64,000 bases of DNA from the NCBI GenBank assembly GCA_016196065.1, contig JACPYL010000010.1, forward strand, positions 1,612,001 to 1,676,000, read 5' to 3'. This DNA is from Acidobacteriota bacterium. GTDB taxonomy: Bacteria > Acidobacteriota > Terriglobia > Terriglobales > Acidobacteriaceae. A model generated the notes under the pieces. It saw only the letters and a program-made list of their open reading frames with translations, ran no database searches and had not been told where the DNA came from. Below are positions 27,793 through 35,006 of this stretch, in pieces (position 1 is the first letter of the stretch; each line of letters begins with the position of its first letter). The position numbers and the translations under genes were made by a program.

Positions 27793-28198
27793 CACTGTAC
27801 CCCCGCAAATCACTCACTACTTTCGTGGGTAGCCTGCTGATCGTAGTTTCCCCCGATCAGGTACACGTGAGCTTACTACCATTCCTGCAACAAATCATCA
27901 ACGCCGCAGTCAATGATTGTTGGGCGGCGCTTATGCCATATCGAGTCCATGGAGCAGCACACAGTAACCTGAGTTATGTACGCTCAGTAGTCTTACCTGG
28001 AAAGGGTCTCGGTGAACTATGCGACCAATCCCCACAGTGTGCAATTTTGAACAGACTGGGTTGCTGTTTTAGTCGACAATCGCGCCTTTCCTTACGGTGA
28101 ATTGGGGCCCAGCGTACCTCGGTAGCGGGCCAGTTATGGAAGCTCAGCCTGATGATCTTCACCTGTCGTAAGGTTAGCTACCCACGTTGGAGGCAAAC
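27793..28198. other. Intergenic region, no gene seen
   Basis: About 400 bases between two divergent genes, the hypothetical protein starting at 27792 and the response regulator starting at 28199. It must hold both promoters. No repeat family, clear palindrome or credible small frame was recognised. Frames that the region does contain lack a ribosome site and hydrophobic or domain-like content. Confidence 0.4.
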
Positions 28199-28519
28199 TT
28201 GGGACAAGCGTATCGTGTTCCGAAGCGCACGATCCTCTGCATCGACGAAAACGACGCAACCCTCGCGTACCTGAAATCACTCATGGAACGATCAGGCTAC
28301 GCGGTTTTGACGGCGTCGTCTGCCGCCCAAGGCATTGGACTTGCATCGATGTTCGACCTTGACGCGGTAGTCCTCGACTACCACCTGCCTGAAATGAGTG
28401 GACACCACGTCGCGGTTGCCATCAAGCGTTGCCAGCCGCGAGCCTTGATTGTGATGTTTTCGGGGAGCGACGTCCCGGATGAAACCCGCCAGCTGGTTGA
28501 TGCTGTTGTTCTTAGGTAA
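28199..28519 (+). CDS. Stand-alone response-regulator receiver protein, truncated C-terminus
   Basis: 106 residues from TTG 28199, chosen because GGAGG lies five bases upstream; TTG 28187 is the alternative. A receiver fold is clear: TILCIDENDATLAYLKSLMERSGYAVLTA with the acidic pocket, phospho-Asp in AVVLDYHLPEMSG and the conserved Ser in VMFSGSDVP. It ends at VDAVVLR, where a Lys plus the last helix (alpha 5) normally follow. The conserved Lys position is Arg and the helix is missing. No partner kinase is nearby. Confidence 0.8.
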   Translation: MGQAYRVPKRTILCIDENDATLAYLKSLMERSGYAVLTASSAAQGIGLASMFDLDAVVLDYHLPEMSGHHVAVAIKRCQPRALIVMFSGSDVPDETRQLVDAVVLR

Positions 28520-28695
28520 CCCCCTCACATTGGCCTTGACCCCTCCTGCACGCCATTGACTGTCGTCGTTTGTTGCCCGCCAAGAATGTCCGCGACAACC
28601 GTAATCCTTACCTGTACACTCATCCGCAAAATCGTCTCAGTCCCCGGGGGTCTGCCATCGCCACCACATCCGTCACCGTCCAACGCGCCGCTTGG

Positions 28696-29331
28696 ATGAA
28701 ACCGAAATATTTGTTGTTCGGTTTCATAGGCGTGATGTTCGCCTATGTTCTCCAACACAACGAGAGCTTCCTCATCAACCCGAACCATCCGATCTGGCAG
28801 CACTACCAGCCATTCAAATGGTGGCTGTTGCCGCATGGCGTCGCCGGAGCCTGTGCCCTCCTGCTTGGCCCGATGCAGTTCTCCGACCGTCTTCGCCAGC
28901 GTTTTACCAAGCTTCATCGAGTCGTTGGGAGGATCTACATTGCCGGAGCGTGCATTGCCGCTCCACTTGGCATCTACATCCAGTATGTGGAGGAACGGAC
29001 CGGCGGGACAAGGTCTTTCTCCATCGCAGCGGGAGTGGACGCCGCTCTGTGGATCACGACCACCCTCATCGCTTTTTCCTTCATCCTCAAAGGAAAAGTC
29101 CAGCAACATCGTCAATGGATGACTCGAAGCCTGGCCGTGTCTCTGGTCTTTGCCGAAGTACGGTTCATCCTCGGCGTGACCGGCTGGGACAAACTCGGCC
29201 CTACCGCAGTCGAAACGGTGGTATGGGTCTGCCTCGCCTTCTCGTTACTCCTGGCCGACGTCGCGCTTCAGTTGCAGGAGCAACTGCGCTCTCGCCCCGC
29301 TGTATCTAAGGTCCCGGTGGCTGCGCGTTAA
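28696..29331 (+). CDS. DUF2306-type integral membrane protein
   Basis: 211 residues from ATG 28696; the frame is open from 28570 and an earlier start is possible. About six membrane helices. The DUF2306 signature is present: LHRVVGRIYIAGACIAAPLGIYI and KGKVQQHRQWMTRSLAVSL, with conserved His and Arg residues that could bind a cofactor. The function of the family is unknown. Confidence 0.82.
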   Translation: MKPKYLLFGFIGVMFAYVLQHNESFLINPNHPIWQHYQPFKWWLLPHGVAGACALLLGPMQFSDRLRQRFTKLHRVVGRIYIAGACIAAPLGIYIQYVEERTGGTRSFSIAAGVDAALWITTTLIAFSFILKGKVQQHRQWMTRSLAVSLVFAEVRFILGVTGWDKLGPTAVETVVWVCLAFSLLLADVALQLQEQLRSRPAVSKVPVAAR

Positions 29332-29496
29332 GTGTTCTTGATCGGGCCGGTCGTTTACCCGGCCACGGTCTTGCGCTTGACAGGGTTTCCATTCGAATAT
29401 ATTTTCCTTGGGAATCAGTTTCTCCTGGATAGACCCAAGTTCCATTCTCCCCCGGACTCTCGTCGCTGAACTGCCATCGAAGGAGTGAACCAAGCC

Positions 29497-30495
29497 ATGA
29501 AATCCCTGCATGTTCGTATTCTCCTATTCCTCTTCACGCTTTTGCTCAGCGTCAACCTGTGGGCCCAGCACTACACCGCGAGACGATTGAACGGGGGCCG
29601 CCAAATATCCGTGAATGGAATTAACAATTCGGGGATGTCCGTTGGCGGGGCCAGTATTTCCCCTCGGTACGCACTTTTATGGCAGCCTAACAACAGCAAT
29701 CCCCTTGACCTTGGAAATCTAGGAGGCCATTACGCGGAGGCCTTCGCCATCAACAATCTCGGCCAAGTAGTCGGGTACTCCGTGTTGGCGGATAAGTCGA
29801 CTTACCACGCATTTCTTTGGAGCTCCGATACCGGCATGCACGATCTGGGAGCGCTCGGTGCCGGTAGTCAGGCAAACGCAATCAATGACCACACTGAGGT
29901 CGTTGGGGGACTGTTCGGAAACACACTCCACGCCTTTCTTTGGACGCAGGCCGGCGGGATGCAGGATCTTGGCACGCTAGGCGGTTCATTCAGTACTGCC
30001 AATGGAATCAATACTGCCGGACACGTAGTGGGCACCGCGACGCGTTCTGGCGAGAATATTGGGCGCGCCTTTATTTGGACCGCCCAGGACGGAATGAAAG
30101 AGCTTGATCTTGGCCAAGCCTCGGCAAGTCAAGCCTGGGCGATCAACGACTCCGATCAGGTGGTCGGAACATTCACCAACCCGCAGGACAACTATTTCCA
30201 CGCCTTCCTCTGGAGTCCAACCGCTGGCATGAAGGACCTGGGAGCGCTCCCTCGCAATGTTGCGAGTATCGCGAGCGCAATCAACAACAGTGGCGATGTT
30301 GTCGGTATCAGTTTTGCCCTGAAGCAAGGAACTCTAAAGGGTTTCAGCGTGATCTGGAAGCATGGCGGCGCAGCTCAAAAATTAGGGTTGCTGGTAGTTC
30401 CGAAAATTGGACTGCCGAGAGGTGCGACCGGAATTAACGAATCCGGCCAGATCGCCGCGAATGGCCCGGGCTCATGGCTCCTGACGCCACAATAG
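29497..30495 (+). CDS. Secreted HAF-repeat protein
   Basis: 332 residues from ATG 29497, 11 bases after GAAGGAG. The signal peptide (VRILLFLFTLLLSVNLWAQ) precedes six or seven repeats of about 45 residues of the form 'HAFLW-GMQDLGTLGG-AxAIN--GQVVG', the extracellular HAF repeat. Such proteins fold as beta-propellers on the surface. The C-terminal repeat ends ATGINESGQIAANGPGSWLL. The ligand is unknown. Confidence 0.9.
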   Translation: MKSLHVRILLFLFTLLLSVNLWAQHYTARRLNGGRQISVNGINNSGMSVGGASISPRYALLWQPNNSNPLDLGNLGGHYAEAFAINNLGQVVGYSVLADKSTYHAFLWSSDTGMHDLGALGAGSQANAINDHTEVVGGLFGNTLHAFLWTQAGGMQDLGTLGGSFSTANGINTAGHVVGTATRSGENIGRAFIWTAQDGMKELDLGQASASQAWAINDSDQVVGTFTNPQDNYFHAFLWSPTAGMKDLGALPRNVASIASAINNSGDVVGISFALKQGTLKGFSVIWKHGGAAQKLGLLVVPKIGLPRGATGINESGQIAANGPGSWLLTPQ

Positions 30496-30681
30496 AGACG
30501 GGGCCCCGGTCATGATGGCAGTAAGGGGAAGGTTTTGATCTCACTGGCGGGTGAAAACTGGGGTCAAACGGATGAGGGGGTAGTACACTTCGGGAAAAAT
30601 TCGGCTACACCCCCTATGGTTTTGATTTGGCCCATGGCCCGCGCGCTAGCGAGTGGGGCGGGTGAGCGAGGGATGCGCAGA

Positions 30682-30708
30682 GTAGTTGGTGTAATCGCCT
30701 GTTTACAT
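30682..30708 (-). terminator. Shared 3' hairpin element, copy 1
   Basis: On the minus strand TGTAAACAGGCGATTACA folds as TGTAA(A)C-AGGC-GATTACA, followed by CCAACTAC. It begins 10 bases after the stop of the 52-residue gene at 30719. The same 27-base element (26 of 27 identical) lies 7 bases after the stop of the membrane-protein gene at 32241. It is not followed by a T-run. Confidence 0.6.
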
Positions 30709-30718
30709 CAACAAGCAA

Positions 30719-30877
30719 TCACCTAGCAGCCGTGTTAGCAGTTCTCAAGTGCGCCCTGAGCCACAGCCATACGGTCTTTACCCCGACCACGATAATAGCA
30801 GTCGCCATCGCTAAGAGCCCAAGCATGGCAATTCCCATCAGAAAGATGAAGGCGAACTTAAAGAACGCGGCTTCCAT
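30719..30877 (-). CDS. Small single-span membrane protein (52 residues)
   Basis: ATG 30877 lies seven bases after a perfect GGAGG. The product begins MEAAFFKFAFIFLMGIAMLG, continues as a long hydrophobic helix (LLAMATAIIVVGVKTVWLWL) and ends with a basic tail (RAHLRTANTAAR). One or two membrane helices. A 3' hairpin follows the stop. No family is recognised, but the ribosome site and hydropathy make it a convincing small gene. Confidence 0.65.
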   Translation of the reverse strand: MEAAFFKFAFIFLMGIAMLGLLAMATAIIVVGVKTVWLWLRAHLRTANTAAR

Positions 30878-30952
30878 ACCAAAACCTCCACTGACTAGAG
30901 TGGCGAAGCCCGATCTTGCTGGGAGGGTTCGCCCTGGCTGTGGGGCGGGATA

Positions 30953-31183
30953 GTGATCGGTGTTTTACTTTTATTGTGGTATGAAAAAAGAAAAACACAC
31001 TCGACGTCCTCTTCAGAACACGTGCGCCCGATGGCTGCTTTTGTGTTCATTTTTTCGCTCAGTTTCTTCATGGGGCTGCTGAAAATTAGATTCCATGCCT
31101 GGCATCACACGACACCTAGCTTGTGGGCGCTGATTTCTCTGCTACTTGCATCATTTGCGGCTTACCGAGAAAGCAGCAGGTGA
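30953..31183 (+). CDS. Possible small membrane protein (76 residues)
   Basis: GTG 30953 follows GGGCGGGA; ATG 31031 is an alternative start. The product has a short hydrophobic N-terminus (VIGVLLLLWYEKRK), then MAAFVFIFSLSFFMGLLKIR and LWALISLLLASFAAYRE, so two or three membrane helices. The HAWHH stretch between helices could bind metal. It is divergent from the 52-residue gene, with 75 bases between starts. Confidence 0.45.
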   Translation: MIGVLLLLWYEKRKTHSTSSSEHVRPMAAFVFIFSLSFFMGLLKIRFHAWHHTTPSLWALISLLLASFAAYRESSR

Positions 31184-31314
31184 AAGCAAAATTGCCAAAC
31201 ACACACCTAGTTATCGTTAAATCGCCATTACACTCATTGACCCACAGGTCACATTGAGCCCCGGCCCGAAGGGAGGGCGAGCACGAATAGATTCAGGTGT
31301 GTCGCACTTGTGTC

Positions 31315-31890
31315 CTATTCCGTCACGTCCTTCAGAACTAGCAGGAACTTGTCTATCGTTGCCGTCGACGCATTAACCGGCCCGATTCCCAAGATGAGCT
31401 GTGGCCGGTCACGATACGTCAGGTTGACCCATTCGTTGACGCGGACGTGTAGCTTCTTGGGCGAGGCAGTCGCTATGAATTCTTGCACGGTGGACCGCAT
31501 CTCGTTGAAGTAGGCTCCAATCGGCCAGTTCTTGTCTAGGTCGGCTGCATCTTTTCGCTGGAGTGTCAGGTGGCTGACTTCCTTGTCCGCCCGTTTTCTC
31601 GCTGCGACCAGCACAGGCGAGGGCGTCCCATTCCAGGAGGCGGGGTCGTCAAAGTAGTCGGCGGCAACCACGTCCGTGTCTCTCGGACTCTGGTGGTAAA
31701 AGAACTCAAACAGGTTGCGAAGGTGGATGGCAAATGATTCGATCAACGCACAACGTTCCAATGCCTCGAATTCAGAACTCTTCGTGAGCAGTGTTTTGGT
31801 CATCCATTGGAACATCTGAACCTCATACAGCAGGTGCTCACCTGAGTAGTCGAGAAGTTCCTGATCGGAGAGAGCAAGTCGAGACGACAT
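31315..31890 (-). CDS. Hypothetical helical protein, possibly HEPN-like
   Basis: 191 residues, all-helical in appearance. The segment ECALIESFAIHLRNLFEFFYHQ followed by RKRADKEVSHLTLQRKD has the look of a HEPN-type four-helix bundle, in which an R/K-x4-H motif near the end of a long helix is typical. The RxxKEVSHL motif fits loosely. HEPN proteins are often toxin ribonucleases, but no antitoxin partner is adjacent. Function unassigned. Confidence 0.6.
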   Translation of the reverse strand: MSSRLALSDQELLDYSGEHLLYEVQMFQWMTKTLLTKSSEFEALERCALIESFAIHLRNLFEFFYHQSPRDTDVVAADYFDDPASWNGTPSPVLVAARKRADKEVSHLTLQRKDAADLDKNWPIGAYFNEMRSTVQEFIATASPKKLHVRVNEWVNLTYRDRPQLILGIGPVNASTATIDKFLLVLKDVTE

Positions 31891-32005
31891 GACGCGTTAC
31901 CTCAATTTCGATCATTTGTACGGCAGCAGTATGGCGAAGAAACGACTGAGACTGCCACGCGCGCTGACTCTTACGAACCCTGCAACACTCCAACTAACTT
32001 CGCCA

Positions 32006-32080
32006 GGCGGGTGGCCCACCTCTCCGTTATCATGAATACACTGGGTGCCCCATTTCTCGCGCTCTTTGCGAGAAGTGGGG
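32006..32080 (+). repeat. Dispersed repeat family B, copy 1
   Basis: GGCGGGTGGCCCACCTCTCC, about 20 variable bases, then GGGTGCCCCATTTCTCGCG-N-TTTGCGAGAAGTGGGG. The second half is a long hairpin (CCCATTTCTCGC/GCGAGAAGTGGGG). It lies in the roughly 350-base gap 31891-32240; apart from it and the 3' element at 32207, nothing was recognised there. Confidence 0.88.
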
Positions 32081-32206
32081 TCCGTTCCACCGCTCCCTGT
32101 TTTCCTGATTCGTCACGAGTGTGCGGTGTGGCCCTCACTGCATAAGAGCTTGTCAGACTCTACTCTAAAGCGTGTGCCCTTCCTCGAACAGGTGCAGGCT
32201 TGGGGC

Positions 32207-32233
32207 GTAGTTGGTGTAATCGCCTGATTACAT
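32207..32233 (-). terminator. Shared 3' hairpin element, copy 2
   Basis: On the minus strand TGTAATC-AGGC-GATTACA is a perfect seven-base stem with a four-base loop, followed by CCAACTAC. It begins seven bases after the stop of the gene at 32241. It is the partner of 30682-30708. Confidence 0.6.
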
Positions 32234-32240
32234 TTTGTCG

Positions 32241-32705
32241 TCACTGTGGATTGCCGTCGAGTGATTCCCGGTAGCGTCGCCTGCCAGACGTGAACCACCA
32301 AACTGGAACCAGGACAGCGCCGACTCCGTAGATTCCGACGACGACATTCCTGGCAATGTCGGAAACCCTCTCGGAACAGCAGCCACCAACGGCGAAAACA
32401 AGGAAAGGCAGAAACAAAGTGGATAGGCCAAGAAGCGCCAACGGTTTGTGACGCCGCAATCTCGCCGTCAGCACCATAGCAGCCACGAATACGATTGGCA
32501 GGACGGTGCCCGGCAAGACGAGAGCCATTCCATAACCTTCTCTTGCGTCGGGTGTGGGAACAGGAACGGTCACAACGGCTAGCAAGGCGATCGCGAAGAG
32601 GCCAATGTAGACGTAGCAGGCATAGGCGCGATCGAGACGCCGAAGACTTTCTTGTTTTGATGATTCTTCGGCAGCGGGTTCCCCAGATCGTTCCGGAATC
32701 GTCAT
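32241..32705 (-). CDS. Four-helix membrane protein, function unknown
   Basis: 154 residues from ATG 32705; the longer frame from 32786 passes through the family B repeat and is rejected. A polar N-terminus (residues 1-28) is followed by about four hydrophobic segments (YACYVYIGLFAIALLAVVTV, MALVLPGTVLPIVFVAAMVL, LALLGLSTLFLPFLVFAVGG, VVGIYGVGAVLVPVWWF) and a basic tail. CC motif after the third helix. No known family. Confidence 0.7.
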   Translation of the reverse strand: MTIPERSGEPAAEESSKQESLRRLDRAYACYVYIGLFAIALLAVVTVPVPTPDAREGYGMALVLPGTVLPIVFVAAMVLTARLRRHKPLALLGLSTLFLPFLVFAVGGCCSERVSDIARNVVVGIYGVGAVLVPVWWFTSGRRRYRESLDGNPQ

Positions 32706-32724
32706 CCAGCCGCTCCGTACTGTT

Positions 32725-32785
32725 GGCGGGCGGGTGGCCCGCTTCTCCCCCAATATTAACTCGGGGTGCCCATTTCTCTCGTTCA
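32725..32785 (+). repeat. Dispersed repeat family B, copy 2
   Basis: GGCGGGCGGGTGGCCCGCTT, CTCC, spacer, then GGGTGCCCATTTCTCTCG; shorter at the right end than the other copies. It flanks the 88-residue gene on its 3' side, with copy 3 on its 5' side. Confidence 0.85.
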
Positions 32786-32804
32786 CTGTGTCCGCCCGCC
32801 GGGG

Positions 32805-33071
32805 TCAATGAGGTCCTCGGCATTGACCTTCCCATAAGCCTCGGTTCGTTTCCTCCGGTTGGTCCAGGGAATAGATCTCGCCAGTTTCCTTGTCCCGAAA
32901 CCACTCCTGTGTAGGCGCAAAACGATTGGGCTTCATCACTGGAACCTGTTCGACGTAGCCTCTTGAAATTGCCTCAGACAGCATACGACGTAGCTCTTTG
33001 TATTCCCGATCGGAAGCAAAGCTCCTTTGCCCGTACATCTCTCTAAAAACTCCCATTGCGCCATCTCTCAT
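32805..33071 (-). CDS. Small hypothetical protein (88 residues)
   Basis: 88 residues: a helical N-terminal half (DREYKELRRMLSEAISRGYVEQVPV) resembling a small winged-helix-like unit and a C-terminal beta hairpin (TQEWFRDKETGEIYSLDQPEE). It is charged and soluble. A start at GVFREMYG (ATG 33056) is also possible. It is bracketed by two family B repeats. Function unknown. Confidence 0.65.
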   Translation of the reverse strand: MRDGAMGVFREMYGQRSFASDREYKELRRMLSEAISRGYVEQVPVMKPNRFAPTQEWFRDKETGEIYSLDQPEETNRGLWEGQCRGPH

Positions 33072-33082
33072 ACTAAGGACGT

Positions 33083-33163
33083 GGCGGGCGGGTGGCCCGC
33101 TTCTCCGGAACCAGTCTCTAACTCAGGGTGCCCCATTTCTCGCGTTTGTTGCGAGAAGTGGGA
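33083..33163 (+). repeat. Dispersed repeat family B, copy 3
   Basis: GGCGGGCGGGTGGCCCGCTT, CTCC, spacer, then GGGTGCCCCATTTCTCGCG-TTTGT-TGCGAGAAGTGGGAG. It lies just upstream of the 88-residue gene and is the fullest copy together with copy 1. Confidence 0.88.
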
Positions 33164-33230
33164 GGCAATACAGTTGGCAGTGAAGTGGTTTGACTCGAGG
33201 TCCGTGCCATCACATCGCGGACACTCATCT

Positions 33231-33557
33231 CTAATACAAGGGCACTTTCGGATCAACCGTCCGCGCCCAGCCATCAATCCCGCCGCGCATGGACTGCACC
33301 TTCTCGAATCCCTGCTGCCGAAGCCAGTTCGCGACACTCAACGACCGCATTCCTCGATGACACATCACAACAATGTGCTCTTCGGGATTAAGTTCCTGAT
33401 GCGCCCGCGTCGGGATGTCTCCCATCGGAATATGTCTTGCACCGTCCAGACGCGAAGCTTCCAATTCCCACGCTTCGCGCACATCGACCAGCGTGAATGG
33501 CTCGCTGTTCTTTTGCAGCAACTTCACTTGTCCGCAGGAAATCTCAAGATCCAGCAT
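33231..33557 (-). CDS. Rhodanese-like domain protein
   Basis: 108 residues: FTLVDVREAWELEASRLDGARHIPMGDI at the N-terminus and the active-site loop VVMCHRGMRSLSVANWLRQQGF with the catalytic Cys, then SMRGGIDGWARTVDP. It is a single cytoplasmic rhodanese domain that transfers sulfane sulfur. It lies downstream of the CoA cluster, separated by a terminator. Confidence 0.92.
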   Translation of the reverse strand: MLDLEISCGQVKLLQKNSEPFTLVDVREAWELEASRLDGARHIPMGDIPTRAHQELNPEEHIVVMCHRGMRSLSVANWLRQQGFEKVQSMRGGIDGWARTVDPKVPLY

Positions 33558-33614
33558 GCGTCCTCACCAAACTACCTTCAGGATAGCCATCCGCGAAACG
33601 GCGGCATAAGAAAG

Positions 33615-33635
33615 CCCGGCAGGATTAGTGCCGGG
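33615..33635 (-). terminator. Rho-independent type hairpin
   Basis: CCCGGCA-N7-TGCCGGG, a seven-base stem, is followed on the minus strand by CTTTCTTAT. It lies 40 bases after the stop of the membrane-protein gene at 33675 and probably ends the CoA-cluster transcript. Confidence 0.7.
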
Positions 33636-33674
33636 TCACAGAAAACCTACGAATTCGCTCCGCCCGAACGGCGC

Positions 33675-34109
33675 TCACTTGCGACCCGCCGCATCCGACC
33701 GCCCCATCGTCACCAGGCTGAGTAGTGCCGCCACGCTCCACAACACACCGGTGCCGAGGCGCGCATTGTGCACTTGCTGGGACGGAACTGAATGCCAAAC
33801 CGTCAGTCCAAAGCCAACCAGGAAATTTGCGACCAGCACTCCAAAAAACATGCGCTCACGCAGGCAATGCGTGTCGAGCATGAGTCCGACCAGAAGAACG
33901 ATCCAGACCACATACGTCGCGGCGGTCCAGTTGTCATGCGGCCAATCGTATTCACCGCGCAGGATGTGCGCGAAAGAAATCCAAGCGAAGTACGCGCAGG
34001 CAAGAAAGCCCATGAGGCCCCAGCCCGAAGCCCGGCACATCAGGTGTCCCGAATTGTACGGACGCTCTGCCGTCGCGCTGCTATTCGTCAAATCTATTTG
34101 CCTGACCAT
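33675..34109 (-). CDS. Four-helix membrane protein coupled to enoyl-CoA hydratase
   Basis: 144 residues with about four hydrophobic segments (GWGLMGFLACAYFAWISFAHIL, AATYVVWIVLLVGLMLD, FFGVLVANFLVGFGLTVWHSV, GVLWSVAALLSLVTMG). Its start overlaps the end of the enoyl-CoA hydratase gene by 16 bases, so translation is coupled. No family is recognised; a role with the CoA cluster is inferred from position only. Confidence 0.7.
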   Translation of the reverse strand: MVRQIDLTNSSATAERPYNSGHLMCRASGWGLMGFLACAYFAWISFAHILRGEYDWPHDNWTAATYVVWIVLLVGLMLDTHCLRERMFFGVLVANFLVGFGLTVWHSVPSQQVHNARLGTGVLWSVAALLSLVTMGRSDAAGRK

Positions 34110-34870
34110 TGCGCTGGCCGCTTTTCAAGAAATGCGGCAATGCCTTCGCGGGCGTCGTCGGTCGCGATCAGTTCTTCCAGGTAGATCTTCTCTGCCCGCG
34201 CCAGCCCTTTGTCAAAATGAATGGCATCCCAAGCATAAATGGATTTCTTCGCCAACGCGAGCGCCGCCGGACTCATCTTTTTGATCTCACCGATAGTTTC
34301 CTCAACCACGGCACCCAGTTCTTCGCTGCGAGCCGAACGGTTCGCGAGCCCAATCGCGACCGCCTCATCCCCGCTGATCTGGCGCCCGGTGAGGATCAAT
34401 TCCGTTGCGCGTTTCTGCCCGACCAGCGCCGGAAGCGCGACCGCCGCCACCGGCGGATAACATCCCAGCTTGATTTCCGGAAATCCCCACTGCGCATCGC
34501 GTGCCGTGAACACCATGTCACACACCGCAGCCAGTTCGGCGCCTCCACCAAAGCATGCTCCCTGCACCGCCGCGATCGTGATCTTTCGCGAACCAACTAC
34601 CGCCCGGATCACCGCATGAAACCCGGTGAGCATTTCGCGGACCTGTTCCGGCAGATGAGCCTTCACATCGACTCCCGCAGAAAACGCCCGCGCATCGCCC
34701 TCAAACAGGATGACCGAAACATCATCCCGGCCTTCGACTTCGGCTAGTAACTCGGAAAGTTCCCGCATCATCGGGATATCGATCACGTTCAAAGGAGCGT
34801 TTGTCAGCCGCAACCTCGCCACCGGAGGCGCAATCTGAATCGTGACCCGGCTCTTAGAAAGTGCTTCCAT
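34094..34870 (-). CDS. Enoyl-CoA hydratase/isomerase family protein
   Basis: 258 residues of crotonase fold. The oxyanion segment AFSAGVDVKAHL and the two acid motifs GGGAELAAVCDMVF and WGFPEIKLGCYPP are present, so both catalytic Glu positions are filled. It is followed by a helical C-terminus ending FLEKRPAQWSGK. The neighbouring BoxB-like oxygenase and second crotonase suggest a CoA-thioester degradation cluster. The exact reaction (hydration, isomerisation or ring cleavage) cannot be read. Confidence 0.88.
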   Translation of the reverse strand: MEALSKSRVTIQIAPPVARLRLTNAPLNVIDIPMMRELSELLAEVEGRDDVSVILFEGDARAFSAGVDVKAHLPEQVREMLTGFHAVIRAVVGSRKITIAAVQGACFGGGAELAAVCDMVFTARDAQWGFPEIKLGCYPPVAAVALPALVGQKRATELILTGRQISGDEAVAIGLANRSARSEELGAVVEETIGEIKKMSPAALALAKKSIYAWDAIHFDKGLARAEKIYLEELIATDDAREGIAAFLEKRPAQWSGK

Positions 34871-34974
34871 GCGTGGTTTTCCTTAGGATCGGGAGAATCG
34901 CTACAACCTCCCACCACTCTAGCGGATACGAGGAATATACATGCAACTATGTAAGTACAATAACGCCATCAAAA

Positions 34975-34990
34975 CGTTCCACGTGGAACA
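34975..34990. other. parS-like palindrome
   Basis: CGTTCCACGTGGAACA contains the perfect 14-base palindrome GTTCCACGTGGAAC and differs at one outer base from TGTTCCACGTGGAACA, the ParB-binding parS form known in pseudomonads. It lies in the 136-base gap between two minus-strand genes. No parA/parB or dnaA gene is in the window. Confidence 0.65.
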
Positions 34991-35006
34991 TAGCGTCAAA
35001 CGAAAC

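Noticed and set aside
30535-30953. Plus-strand small frames in 30535-30953
   Set aside because: The minus strand encodes the 52-residue membrane protein with a perfect ribosome site over the same bases; the plus frames lack one.
32113-32904. 263-codon minus-strand frame over the repeats
   Set aside because: It runs through two family B repeats and out of frame with the supported 154-residue membrane protein.
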